64,000 nt of DNA from contig JAKLMB010000022.1 of NCBI GenBank assembly GCA_022813625.1, positions 62,001 through 126,000 of the forward strand, given 5' to 3'. The number at the start of each line of letters is the position of its first letter. The stretch's first letter is position 1. Source of the stretch: Aaosphaeria pasadenensis. Lineage: Eukaryota; Ascomycota; Dothideomycetes; Pleosporales. Below, one piece after another: positions 54,202 to 64,000 of the stretch. The notes beneath the pieces are model-generated. The model was not told the origin of the DNA. It searched no databases and saw only the letters and a list, made by a program, of their open reading frames with translations. The translations under genes were made by a program, and so were the position numbers.

Positions 54202-57129
54202 GCTTCAGGGGACGTGGATAGCGGTCGTGAGGCCAGCGTGTAAACATGTTCGGAAGTCAGAACATTTTGCGCTGTGTCGCTGGAAGAATACGAAATGTTT
54301 AGTTCCATGACGGCATTGAAATTCGGCGTATTCGGCACACCGAGGCAGCGATGACGGCCCAGGGGGTGCGATGCACAGGAGTCAAAAAAGTATCACTCGG
54401 ACCATGTCCAGCAACAAATTGGTAAGCAGGGCGTAAATGGAGTGTAGAGTCGCCAACATGTCAACGCACTGGATAGAGCATGAATATCAATCATTGAGTT
54501 GGGTGTGTCGTTGAACTTGATGCGGAAGTAATGAGTGATTCGAACGACGGTGGTACAGCCAGAAATGGAGCACGGCTTGTCGTCAAGTGAATGAAAACAA
54601 ATCTACAGAATCAGTCCCATTCATTACCCAGTTGTTGGCTAGGAACGAGTAGTTAATCCAGACTTGTACGGAGTACTTTGTGCTTGTTCATAAGACTCAA
54701 GAGTACGGAGTAAAAGTAAGAGTTCATACTGTGTAGGTAGATTTGCAGACCACTCAGATCTGATCACCAATAATGCTATGCTACGACTTACGAGCAACTA
54801 GTCACTTTGTAGGTACGAGTAGGGTAGGTACTAATACTTGTAGTCTTGTACTGTGTAGGTCACCGGGCATGCATGCAGGCATTCAATTCGCGTAATTCTC
54901 CTACACCCATTGCTTGGTTTTTCCACTTGGCGTGGGGAAGGGCAGGAGCCAAGCGATTAACGCCTCGGTAGATCGCTTTGTTAGATTGTGAAGCCATCAG
55001 ATAACCATAACCAGGTGCTTGCTCTGCCTAGGTTCGTCAGGCAGATATTATTGTGATTGTTTGGGGATAATGACTATGGACACGAAACACCTCATCTTTG
55101 GTTTTGGCCCTTTCCCCGGAACCATTTGGAAATTATACAATGACTGTCTGGTACATTACATGCATCGCGCCCGGTGATCGTCTCCATTTGGAATGCCGTT
55201 GTTCGTTTCTCTGGTTCTAACATTCCGCCTGCTTCCTCCGTTGGGATGCCAAATTGCGGAGCATTATTGTTGATTGTGGGGTGCAGCACATTCATTGTTT
55301 ACCACAACAACATCTCGACGAATAAACACAGAGGACGCATAAGTTAACAAACAGTAAGTAGAAGAAGGCAGTGTGGCATGATTTTGAGGCTTAGCACGAT
55401 GCAACCAACTTGGGCTGTTCCCGGGTGGTAGACATAATTCAGGGTCCTCCTAGAGTCAACCACCATGGCAACCTCCACTCTTTTCAACTGTGCTCATCGA
55501 ATAGCAGGACCTTAAGGGAGGGGTAATGAGGCTCATTGGGGATGTTGGGGATGTTTGGCTACACTGGCTTATGTCCAAGAAAGAGCTTCGGAGCTGATGA
55601 AGATGGATTCATCGTTCTCGCACCATTAATGTGGAGAGGTACGGGTACCCCGGTGGACGATCAAAGCATCGAGATCCATCAGAAAGGGAGCAGGCAGCTT
55701 ATCGAGGACAATGATGTCGCGTTCTACTTAGTAGTTCTTCTTCTGCCCAATGATGGCTACCAGGGATTGATGTTGGATGGATCTATTTATTGTAGTTGCT
55801 TTGTTCGGTATGGTGGCCGCAGGTTCCATGGAACTTGGCTCTCTCAACATCCAAAAGTGCCTAATCAGGGCGTTACGTCCTGGCGTCTACCTAGTTGCTC
55901 GTACCTTCAAATGGTTGAGTTGGGACCTTGGTAGAGAGGGCGGATCGAGGGGGAAGATCCCACTATTCTTAGGAGCTGAGCCGAAAGAAAGGACATCTTG
56001 GTGAAGCTGGGGCACCTTGCTGTACTGAACTGTATTGTACTCCGTCCTGTATATCCATTCTAGGGTCACCTCGTGACCGTGTATGTAGGATACTATGTAG
56101 TATGTATACACACTCGTACAAACATACATGAATGATGAAATGATACGGAGAGTTGTATATACCAGGCGGAGGACGGTGTAAGTGTTGGTGCATGTAGTTA
56201 ATGCATGGATACAGGGTTCGAGGAGGGGGGTTCTAACCTTCTCGGTCAGCAGAAAAGAGGAGAAGCCATGGTGTTGAGGAGCACCTAACCAAGCGTGCAG
56301 CGAGCCTCGTCAATTGCCGTTAAGAGTCATAACCAAGATCCGTAATGCTGATAACCACAGATAGAAGCCCGTTGGTGCGTGCCTATCGTGTTGGAGCTAC
56401 TGTACGTGCTGTCCGCGAATTCGTTGTTAAGATTACTGGGGGAGCAGCGGTTTGGTGGAGTGCTGAGAGGCTCAGTATCCCGTATCCCCGCACGTAGTCT
56501 CCATTTTACGTGCCAGTAACTCTTAGCAGTAATGGTGAGGTTGTTAGATGCCATTCATGCAGCAACAAGCAGCGACGTTCCGAAATTACACGATCCGTAC
56601 GTGCTAGGCGCACGATGGCTGAACAGGTTCCGAGCGATTCGAATGGGTCGGCCGGTTCAATGGCAACATACTAGGTCGCCCGAACGGGGCAACGGGAGGC
56701 AATGGGGGGCAAATGGTATGGGGCAACACAGGGTAGAGCATTCAGCAGACTCCAGAGTAACTCTTTACCTACAAGTAACTAGAGACTTGAGCAGGGAAAG
56801 ATGCGACGCAACCCTTCACGAACCACGCCCCGTCCACCCATCCGTCCACCATGCATCTTTTCTACATACACCGAACTGTGACTGTGTTTGTAATTGGAGA
56901 GGTACTGCACGGAGCCTATACCAGTACAATTGGCAGCGGGCTTTTAGCGTTCTGTGTGGTCACTCGTGTGTGCTGTAGGTATGCAGGAAGTGGAGTGGAT
57001 CACCAGGCCTGGGCCTCTCCTATTTCTTCTTCTTATTCTCTTCCCCATCGATGCCATGCTTTGCCATGCTGGGTGAATCACTAGACAGGGCAGGGCAAGG
57101 GTAGAAGACTACCGGTAGCTTCCAGATGG

Positions 57130-57390
57130 GCTCCGTAGAACCCCTACCCTGCGATACCCTGCCCTGCCCTGCCTTGCCCAAGGCCCTACAGGCTACACGG
57201 TTACACCTAGTGACCCAGGTATGACTGCACCAGCCAGTGCGCCTACAGTTGTACAGAGTACATACATCCATACTGTGTAGACAGTGTAATTACAACTTAC
57301 CACCGCCATAAACCGTTGGATGCTGCCCTACCTTGTTCCCCATGCCATGCCGTGCCATGCCCTGCCCATGCCAGGCCAGGCCAGGCGATG
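57130..57390 (+). repeat. Degenerate CCTGC/CCATG pentamer repeats
   Basis: Two clusters of imperfect 5-bp units: CCCTGCCCTGCCCTGCC near 57155-57175 and GCCATGCCGTGCCATGCC near 57341-57365, followed by CCAGGCCAGGCCAGGC. Confidence 0.7.
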
Positions 57391-58599
57391 CGCTGCGTTC
57401 CCTGTCTGATGGCGATTATTCGAGAGTCATTGACGACACCAGCGGCGTACACAGTAGGTACCTAGGTAGGCAGTTACTCGTAGGTACGAGTAGATAGGTA
57501 ATTAGGTGGTTTGATGTGCACCACTGCTTGCTTCTGCTTCTGCAGCTACCGCCGATCATCCGAACGAAAGGTGAGTCTATCGGTATCTAGGTGCATCTTG
57601 CATGTCATCAGGCCCTCCCCATCACCCGCCATGCATGCTCCCCCTTCTACACAGTATGTACTGGCAATCTCGCCTCGTTGCCTCTTTCCCTCGGTTAGTC
57701 GTGGAAGTGGTTCTGCGAGGAGAATACTCCGTCCGTACTTGTGTGTCAAATTGGCGGGATCATGGCAAGCATGGGCAAAACGCTCGCGACCGATCAAGTG
57801 GTGCGGGCAGCGGGACTGTCCGGTATCCCCCTTTCTCTCTCTTCAACAGGCGTAACCTTCTAAATGGCGTCATTAATCATCCCCCGTAACCATAACTACC
57901 TGTAACCAACCTAGGTAGGCACGGTCACAGATGAAAGAAAAGAGAGAGAGGGAGAGAAGAAAAAAAAACACGGACATGGCACGGCCTATATTGCGGTCTT
58001 TGGGACGCCACGGCTCGGGATCGTTGTGACCATAGGTACCTAGGTACTCATACCCAGCCCAGAGATTGAAGAACCATTAATGCTTTACCTAGGTATTCTT
58101 CCCATGTCAATTGCTGTTTGAAACTTGCGAGTTTAGTTGAGTAGTGTGATGAATTGGTTGGTTCCGGCCAGTTATCGGTCTGACGTCCTCCTTCAGTCGT
58201 GAGGAGTATACAGTAGTCGGTCAGTCATCCAACCAGTCAGTTGAATATATACCAGTACCCAAGGTAGTAAACCATGCCATGTCCCTTTGCTTTTTCTATT
58301 AGTTTGGTCGAGAGGGGAAGAGCTAATTAAGTTGATCAAGTTTGGTCTGTGTAGCTTAATGTATCTGTGTGGTTTGCAAGTATTATTATTGTATACCTAG
58401 GTATCTACTTGATGTGTGGTATTCGGTATGAGTGAGTGAATGGGTACACAGAAGAGCGGAGGATGAAAGATGAAAGATGAAAGATGAGAGAGACCCGGGA
58501 ATGTGGCCACCCACTACCACCCATTACCACTACCTAGTAACTACCATTACCTATTCCCTAGTATCTACTACTTAGTACTTAGTTCTACTAGTCAGTAGG

Positions 58600-58632
58600 T
58601 AGTAGTAGTAGTAGTGGTAGTAGTAGTAGTAC
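58600..58632 (+). repeat. (AGT)n microsatellite
   Basis: About eleven AGT units with one interruption (GTGGTAG). Confidence 0.9.
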
Positions 58633-58731
58633 CAACTGGCCTGGCCTAGCGAAAAAACCCCGCAAGCGTCCGCCTCTTTTTTCACTCTCACACGCGCACG
58701 CAACAGTGCACGCACGCACGCACGCACGCTG

Positions 58732-58735
<4 letters not shown>

Positions 58736-58785
<50 letters not shown>
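58736..58785 (+). repeat. (CA)25 microsatellite
   Basis: Fifty bases of uninterrupted CA repeat, preceded by CACG tetramers from about 58708. Confidence 0.97.
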
Positions 58786-58787
<2 letters not shown>

Positions 58788-59009
58788 ATGCAGACACAGA
58801 CATGGCATGCCCACACGCAGACCGAAACCTTCCCTGTCCAGTTCCAGTTCCAGTTCCAGAGTCCAATCCAAAACCCAGACCAATCCGATCATATCCTCTC
58901 ATCCTACCATAAGTCACTTACCCATATTCTACCCTATTACCCTACCCTAACTACTCTCCTCTTCCTACTCTTCCTACTCTTCCTACTCCTCATCCTCATA
59001 TCCTTCCCT

Positions 59010-59050
59010 CTTCTTCTTCTTCTTCTTCTTCTTCTTCTTCTTCTTCTTCT
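59010..59050 (+). repeat. (CTT)n microsatellite
   Basis: About 13 uninterrupted CTT units in the pyrimidine-rich leader region. Confidence 0.95.
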
Positions 59051-59155
59051 CACTATTCTCCCACTCTCGGTCTATTATCTCTCCTCCTCTTCTCTCCCCA
59101 CTTCTACTCCCACTCCCACTCCTACTACTTAATTCTCTGTCCTACTCCGCTCTCT

Positions 59156-59157
<2 letters not shown>

Positions 59158-59204
<47 letters not shown>
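59158..59204 (+). repeat. (CT)23 microsatellite
   Basis: About 47 bases of uninterrupted CT repeat, 300 bp upstream of the Reg1-like start codon. Confidence 0.95.
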
Positions 59205-59206
<2 letters not shown>

Positions 59207-59499
59207 GTAAACCCCCTCCACCTCCTCCTTCTCCTCCTTTCCCCCCACGCCGCCACGATAAATACTCTCCACCACCCTTCCTTGCGTGCCGCCACCTCCC
59301 CCACCGCATTCCTTCCTCGCCTGCCCACAACAACAACAACACCATCAACCCTCTCGCCCATCCCGTCCTCCCCTTCTACTTAACCCGCGCAACCACCACG
59401 GACGCATGTCGAGACCGTTTCGGCCCGCCGAGGCAACATTGGAGGGAGGATCAAGGCAATCCAGCTACCACAATTGACACTAAAGGAAGAGAAGGAAAT

Positions 59500-61366
59500 A
59501 TGGCTGATGTTCTCCCGGTTATGTTGCGCACCTCGGCTTCTCACACTTCATTCTTCGATGCCACCGCCCCATATGGTGCGCCGCGGAGGAATTATTCGCA
59601 TTCCGATCTACGCTCCGGCTCCTTAAGCTCCTCCCAGACCTCATCCTACCACTCCACTCCCGCCAGCAGCCTCTCCCTGGACACCGGACTCGAAGAGAGC
59701 AGCAGCGAAGACGACGATGACAATGACGATGACGAAGATGGTGGACTGTCATTTCCCGCGTACAACACCGCGCGGTATAAACCGAAACCAAGAGAGGCCC
59801 GCGACGCACTACCTTCGAGCCCGACCCAGACCGCTCGCCCTGCCCCAACACCCGCCGATACATCAGACACTTCCCCCGCCGCCCCTACAGATCCGCTATT
59901 ACCAATATCCGAAGACGATTCCGCCGTTCGCATCGAGCCTACACACCACGTCGACTACCTGTCGCATGAATGGAACGAGGAGGACATTTGGTCCTCTTGG
60001 CGGCACATAGTCGAACACCGAAAAGTCTACGGCGAGAGGTCGAGATTAGAAAATGCCTCTTGGAGAACATGGGCCAAGTCGCAGTTCAAGCTGAGGACTG
60101 TGTCGCCCGAAACACTGAATTGGTATGTGGAAATCGGTGCCAACCCCTGTCTGCACTGTCGATCACATCCCCACATGTCCGCAAATCCTCCGGCCCAACA
60201 CCTGTTCTGTGGTTTTTGATGAACATGGAATGCTAATGGATTGCAATAGGCTGAAAGACTGTGATGTTACCTGGCTGTATGGCCCGCTTCAACCCGCAGC
60301 TCATCGAACGCTCTCAACACAGACTTCCGAGCCGGTCAGCCGGTTGTCCAAATCCAACTCATTCCTGCAGCATAAGAAACCGATCCTGAAAAAGCGAAGC
60401 ATGTCAGAGGTAATGCTACAGAATTCCCTATCATCTTCTTCCCTGGTCAAGCAGGCAGCAGCAGCAGTGCAGGCCCAGCAGCTTGACACTTCGACGGCTC
60501 TGGCTCGCCGACGGCAACGTCCTGTGGTCGGCCGAGCTACGTCCGATTACATTACCTCCTCCATATCCTCCATACCTTCCAGAACCACCAGCCGCGATCC
60601 GACCGATTACTTTTCATCGCGATCTACGTCTGGCTTGCAGACGCCAGACCACGGCGAGCGGAAACATATTCGCTTTGATGAAAAGGTGGAGCAGTGCATA
60701 GCCGTCGAGTGCAAAGACGGCATGGACGATGACGACGACGACGACGCCAATAATTGGAGAAATAATGACGATGACGATTCTTCGTCCGATGACGGCGTTG
60801 TCATGATGAAGCGGTCGCGGAAAAGGGCACCTCTTTCGCGAAGCGCCTCTAGGTTGAGCGTTACCGGAGATACCAAAATAATAGCCAAACTACCATCGAC
60901 TACCCTGAAGTGTCGAACAGACTCCCCCGACATCACTGAACAGCAACCCTCCCATTCCCTTGGACTCTGGCGATCGAGTAGGTTATCACCTTCACCCTCC
61001 CAGGAAACGCTTCGACCATCAAATCCCTCCACAAATTTTCTCCTTCCCAACGACGACGGCGATGAAGAAGAGGAGGACGAAGACGATGACGAGGATGACG
61101 GCTTATGGGAACCCGACAGGGCTTACGAAGTCAAGCGTCCAGGCACGCCAACTCCCCGACACCCAAACGTAGAGGCGGCGGAGTCCGAGAATGACGAACC
61201 GTCCCAGTCAGGTGGTTTGCGGAAAACCGCATCAGGAATGTTCATGCCTTTTGATGAGATGGACGATGATCCCACCCCACCTGGCCTCATCGGGAGGGTA
61301 GTGGATACCGTCAACACTGCTCGAGATATTGCACATGTCATATGGAATGTTGGGTGGAGAGGATAG
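59500..61366 (+). CDS. Reg1-like PP1 regulatory subunit (DUF1752)
   Basis: A 579-aa protein of the yeast Reg1/Hex2 type, which directs type 1 phosphatase Glc7 to Snf1 in glucose repression. CDS joins 59500-60122 and 60250-61366; the 127-nt intron restores LNWLKDCDVTWLYGP. The DUF1752 block is HVDYLSHEWNEEDIWSSWRH and following. The PP1 docking motif is KHIRFDEKVEQC (RVxF type). Acidic runs (EDDDDNDDDED, DDDDDDD, DEEEEDEDDDEDD) and Ser-rich stretches flank these. The C-terminal VVDTVNTARDIAHVIWNVGW is conserved in fungal homologues. A possible uORF (59286-59477) ends 22 nt before the start. Confidence 0.9.
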
Positions 61367-62070
61367 TACTGATAACATAATTTTCATTTTTTGCCTCGAT
61401 GGCGTTGTTTTTAATGGTGTTCGGCTCGGCTGTCTTAACATAAAGCATTTTCGGGAACAGGTCGGGATTCTGGGTTTCACAACGGATGACATACAAGTTT
61501 GGTTTGCGATTTCTTCTTCTTTTTTTGGGCCTGTTCCTTTTAGCGGACACACTGAATCGGGGTTCACAGCGTGCGACTACATGAATGCATCTACGTTGTA
61601 CCATTCATATGCGAGGAGGCGAAAATGGTTCGTCAAGGTGTGGAGGACATAGTATGGTGAATCAAGGTGATTGCTGGATAGACTAGTACTCTGGTTCATT
61701 GAAGCTTGCATTAGCTATCGCGGAAGACAGTTCCGACACAACCAGTCAATTTATCGAGCAAGTTCTTGTCTGACTCCTCATCTATATCTTTGCCTCACTA
61801 TCACATACACACATGAACCGACCTGAGCTTGTGAACAATCTACAGCCTTCATGAACATGCACGGGCTGGCGTGTGAACGCGCCATGTTACAATATGGCAA
61901 GATATATGTCGCCACCATCCACGCCTCTTGACCAGCACCGTTCATTCGCAATCATATCTCCCCGTCAGTCAATCGCTCTCCCGCAACACACTCGGGTAAC
62001 AATAACACTCAATCCATCAGTCCAAACCAAACTCGACCACTCGCATCAAGACCTTTCTTGTAAAGCAACC
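61367..62070. other. Intergenic region, no gene seen
   Basis: This is the 3' flank of the Reg1-like gene and promoter of the small Cys-rich gene. An in-frame upstream ATG at 61873 would lengthen the latter by 66 residues without any conserved feature. Confidence 0.5.
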
Positions 62071-62277
62071 ATGACTGCAACGTACTACTGGAAATGCTGC
62101 AAGTGCCATACACTGAACTACCTCGGCCAGAAGAACTGCGAGTATCAGGACTGCGCACATACCAAGTGTAAAGAAGGTAAAGGATGTAAAATGGTTCAAG
62201 TGAGGAGGAGAGAGGAGGTGGTAGAGGATGACGAGGAGGAGGAGGAGACGAAGAAGAGGAAGGAAAAGAAAAGGTAA
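62071..62277 (+). CDS. Small Cys-rich putative zinc-ribbon protein
   Basis: A 68-aa protein. The N-terminal half, MTATYYWKCCKCHTLNYL and on, has WxCCxC followed by NCEYQDCAHTKCKEGKGC, a CxxC...C...C...HxxC pattern like small zinc-ribbon or RanBP2-like fingers common in ascomycetes. The C-terminal half is an acidic then basic tail (EDDEEEEETKKRKEKKR). I chose the ATG at 62071 because it follows CAACC and begins at the conserved part. Function is unknown. Confidence 0.6.
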   Translation: MTATYYWKCCKCHTLNYLGQKNCEYQDCAHTKCKEGKGCKMVQVRRREEVVEDDEEEEETKKRKEKKR

Positions 62278-64000
62278 AAGAAGAAATCCAGGTCGGGGGG
62301 TTCTGGAGGAGGGTCGGGCTCTGCGAGTGGCTCTGGACAGCCGGGCACAGCTTGGGAGGATTTAAGAGTAGAGTCGAGGTGTATGTGAAATTGAGGGCAT
62401 TCGCTGCCTGAGATGGTCATACATTTTGATTCAAGCCAGTGTACATGCACAGTAGGTGGGTTCGGTGAGATGAATGACATGTATGTGATCTCATAGACGT
62501 GAACACCTTGGGAATGAGATTCATTCATGTGAGAAGAAGCATTCTTTCCCAAATCAAAACGAAATATACGGAGAAGAGACTCTCATGTGAAAGTCTCACA
62601 ATCAGAAAGACCCTCTCCATTTCGGGAAACGTTATGACGTTCCCTCGATCGAAAGCGGATGGATGTGGAGCGTGGAGCGGAGCGTTGTTTTTTTTAAGGG
62701 TCCAGCGCACTAACGGTTCCTGAGCCTCGGAAATAAAACCGAACCGTTCGTTGAAGCGTACCTCTTTTTAGGTAGATAGAGGGCTTTGAATTATTACTTC
62801 ATTTGGTTGTCATCCAAGTACTCCGTAGACGTCTCGTGCTAATGAGAGAGAGGTCTTTTTTGTGATGTAGAAATGAGAGACTACTCCGTCGGCTATGCCA
62901 CGTGCGATTGGCGGAATGAAGTCAGATCCTGACACTTGATTGGCCAGATTTCAACGGCCAGATTATAAACACGGCCAGTAAAACGTTCTACGACTGATCG
63001 ATCGTGACTTGTTCCATCGCTACTCGTATCATACGTTTGCTCAGTACGGAGTAGTGAGAAAACCAGAAAATGGGAATACGGGCGGAATTTTCTATCAGGA
63101 ATTGCTCTTTGTCTTATGCGCATGTCGCGTGTGCCGGAACGATAGGCCTTATCGCGCCGAGGCATAATACTCGTCTCCATAGGTAGAGGACAATCCTTTT
63201 GGAGGGTCTCACCAAACATGAGCCTGATGTTGGCCCGCGGTTCAATTGTCTCAACCTAAGGGATCAAACCGCGCAAAGCCTAAATACCAGCCTCAAGCTG
63301 GGGCAGCGTGGTGCTGTTTTATCACGTTTTCAAGTCCTGATGCTAGACCGCGCATCAATCGCTCCCGATGGAAAGCTCGCTGTGGCAGGTGGATAACGGC
63401 AAGTCACTGCCATATGTATACATTATATTCCGCCTCCGTGCGATATGCCTTGACAATGGACTGTGGAGGATGCGTTCGCACGACTGCCGTATGCCGTATG
63501 CCGGAGAAGGAATAATGCAATAATGCAATATATTACTGACCTTTGCAAATCTCCGACCTCAGAGCATGATCTAGGTTTTAGCAAATGCAGCCGCAGCCAC
63601 AGCCGCAGCAACGGTAACTAACTGAGAAGTAGACACTTGTCATCTATGCAGAACGTACTACTCCGTAGGGTAAGGCAAGTGGTCAATGGTTTTCTGGTAG
63701 CCACGATAATAATACTCCGAGCAAGGTATTAATCAATAATGCTATTCGGTGCTGGAGTACGGGTACTCCGTATGCAGTACTGGAAGTGCTGAGAGGCGAG
63801 GTACCGGTACCTACCTACCTAGTTAGTACGAGGTAACTACATACTGCATACTGGACAGTGCAGGCTGCTGAGAGGGGGAAGTGGAGAGGCTGGGGTCTTG
63901 ATTGGGCCAAGCTTACAACCACCCACCACCCACCACCGTGGCCTCTTCTCACGGCAACATAAAATCCTACCCTTAAAAACACCAAGCTACAACCGACTCG
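62278..64000. other. Intergenic region to window end
   Basis: No gene is supported. Exact TACTCCGTA/TACGGAGTA elements at 62819-62827, 63045-63053, 63659-63667 and 63764-63772 make this the densest patch of that element. A CCTACCTACC patch lies near 63800-63830. Confidence 0.5.

Larger units (their letters stand above)
54202..59499. other. 5.3-kb gene-poor region rich in short repeats
   Basis: I see no gene with support. ORFs at 55536-55934 and 56532-56978 show no family features and odd composition. The region holds exact TACGGAGTA at 54667-54675 and 54704-54712, and TACCTAGGTA at 57459, 58037, 58086 and 58394. Pentameric GCC repeats lie at 57130-57390 and several microsatellites follow. 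The last 500 bp are pyrimidine-rich and probably the leader of the Reg1-like gene. Confidence 0.55.

Noticed and set aside
55536..56978. ORFs of 132 and 148 aa in the gene-poor spacer
   Set aside because: Composition and lack of motifs suggest chance; no splice-supported extension.
58572..58917. ORFs made of Cys-Val repeats
   Set aside because: They are translations of the CA microsatellite.

Overview
The window looks like nuclear DNA of a filamentous ascomycete (Pezizomycotina). Genes lie on both strands and carry many short introns (mostly 47-127 nt) with CTAAC/CTGAC-like branch points. Housekeeping genes are of fungal type (OS-9/Yos9 ER lectin with a KDEL tail, Tpa1/Ofd1 prolyl hydroxylase, Tpc1 carrier, Reg1-like PP1 subunit), and there is a tRNA-Pro(AGG) with a 14-nt intron. 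I cannot place the species. No transposon, rRNA or CRISPR array is visible, and no PKS or NRPS gene.

Layout. The left flank (1-7.4 kb) holds a partial cytidine deaminase, an SDR-like protein that has lost its catalytic Tyr/Lys, yos9, the tRNA, a GST of the EF1B-gamma type and a DUF924 protein. The core (8-43.7 kb) is a catabolic gene cluster: a P450, an MBL-fold lactonase-like hydrolase, a carboxylesterase, an SDR, a 3-hydroxyisobutyrate-dehydrogenase-like protein, an NAD(P)-binding NmrA-like protein, SCOT, a maleylacetate-reductase-like Fe-ADH, a thiolase, a PcaB-type lyase, a homogentisate-dioxygenase-like protein, a CaiB/BaiF CoA-transferase, a mitochondrial oxodicarboxylate carrier, a C2H2 transcription factor, a second P450, an unknown protein and a second carboxylesterase. 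The right flank (44-64 kb) holds tpa1, tpc1, a gamma-butyrobetaine/trimethyllysine dioxygenase-like protein, a DHA2-type MFS transporter, a Reg1-like gene and a small Cys-rich protein. A nearly gene-free 5.3 kb stretch rich in microsatellites lies before the Reg1-like gene.

How the core may work (inference). Esterases and the lactonase release or open substrates. P450s and SDRs oxidise the ring or side chain. The HGD-like enzyme cleaves the ring. The PcaB-like lyase, lactonase-like hydrolase and maleylacetate-reductase-like enzyme convert the product to an oxodicarboxylate such as 3-oxoadipate. The carrier moves it into mitochondria, where the CoA-transferases and thiolase, several with presequence-like N-termini, finish it to acyl-CoAs.

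The most notable signal is regulatory. The heptamer CCCCACA (or TGTGGGG) occurs in every intergenic region upstream of the core genes from the MBL hydrolase to the second esterase, usually 20-320 bp before the start codon. It is rare elsewhere. The zinc-finger helices of the C2H2 factor encoded inside the cluster are predicted to read GTGGGG, so this protein is a candidate regulator of the cluster, either alongside or in competition with CreA.
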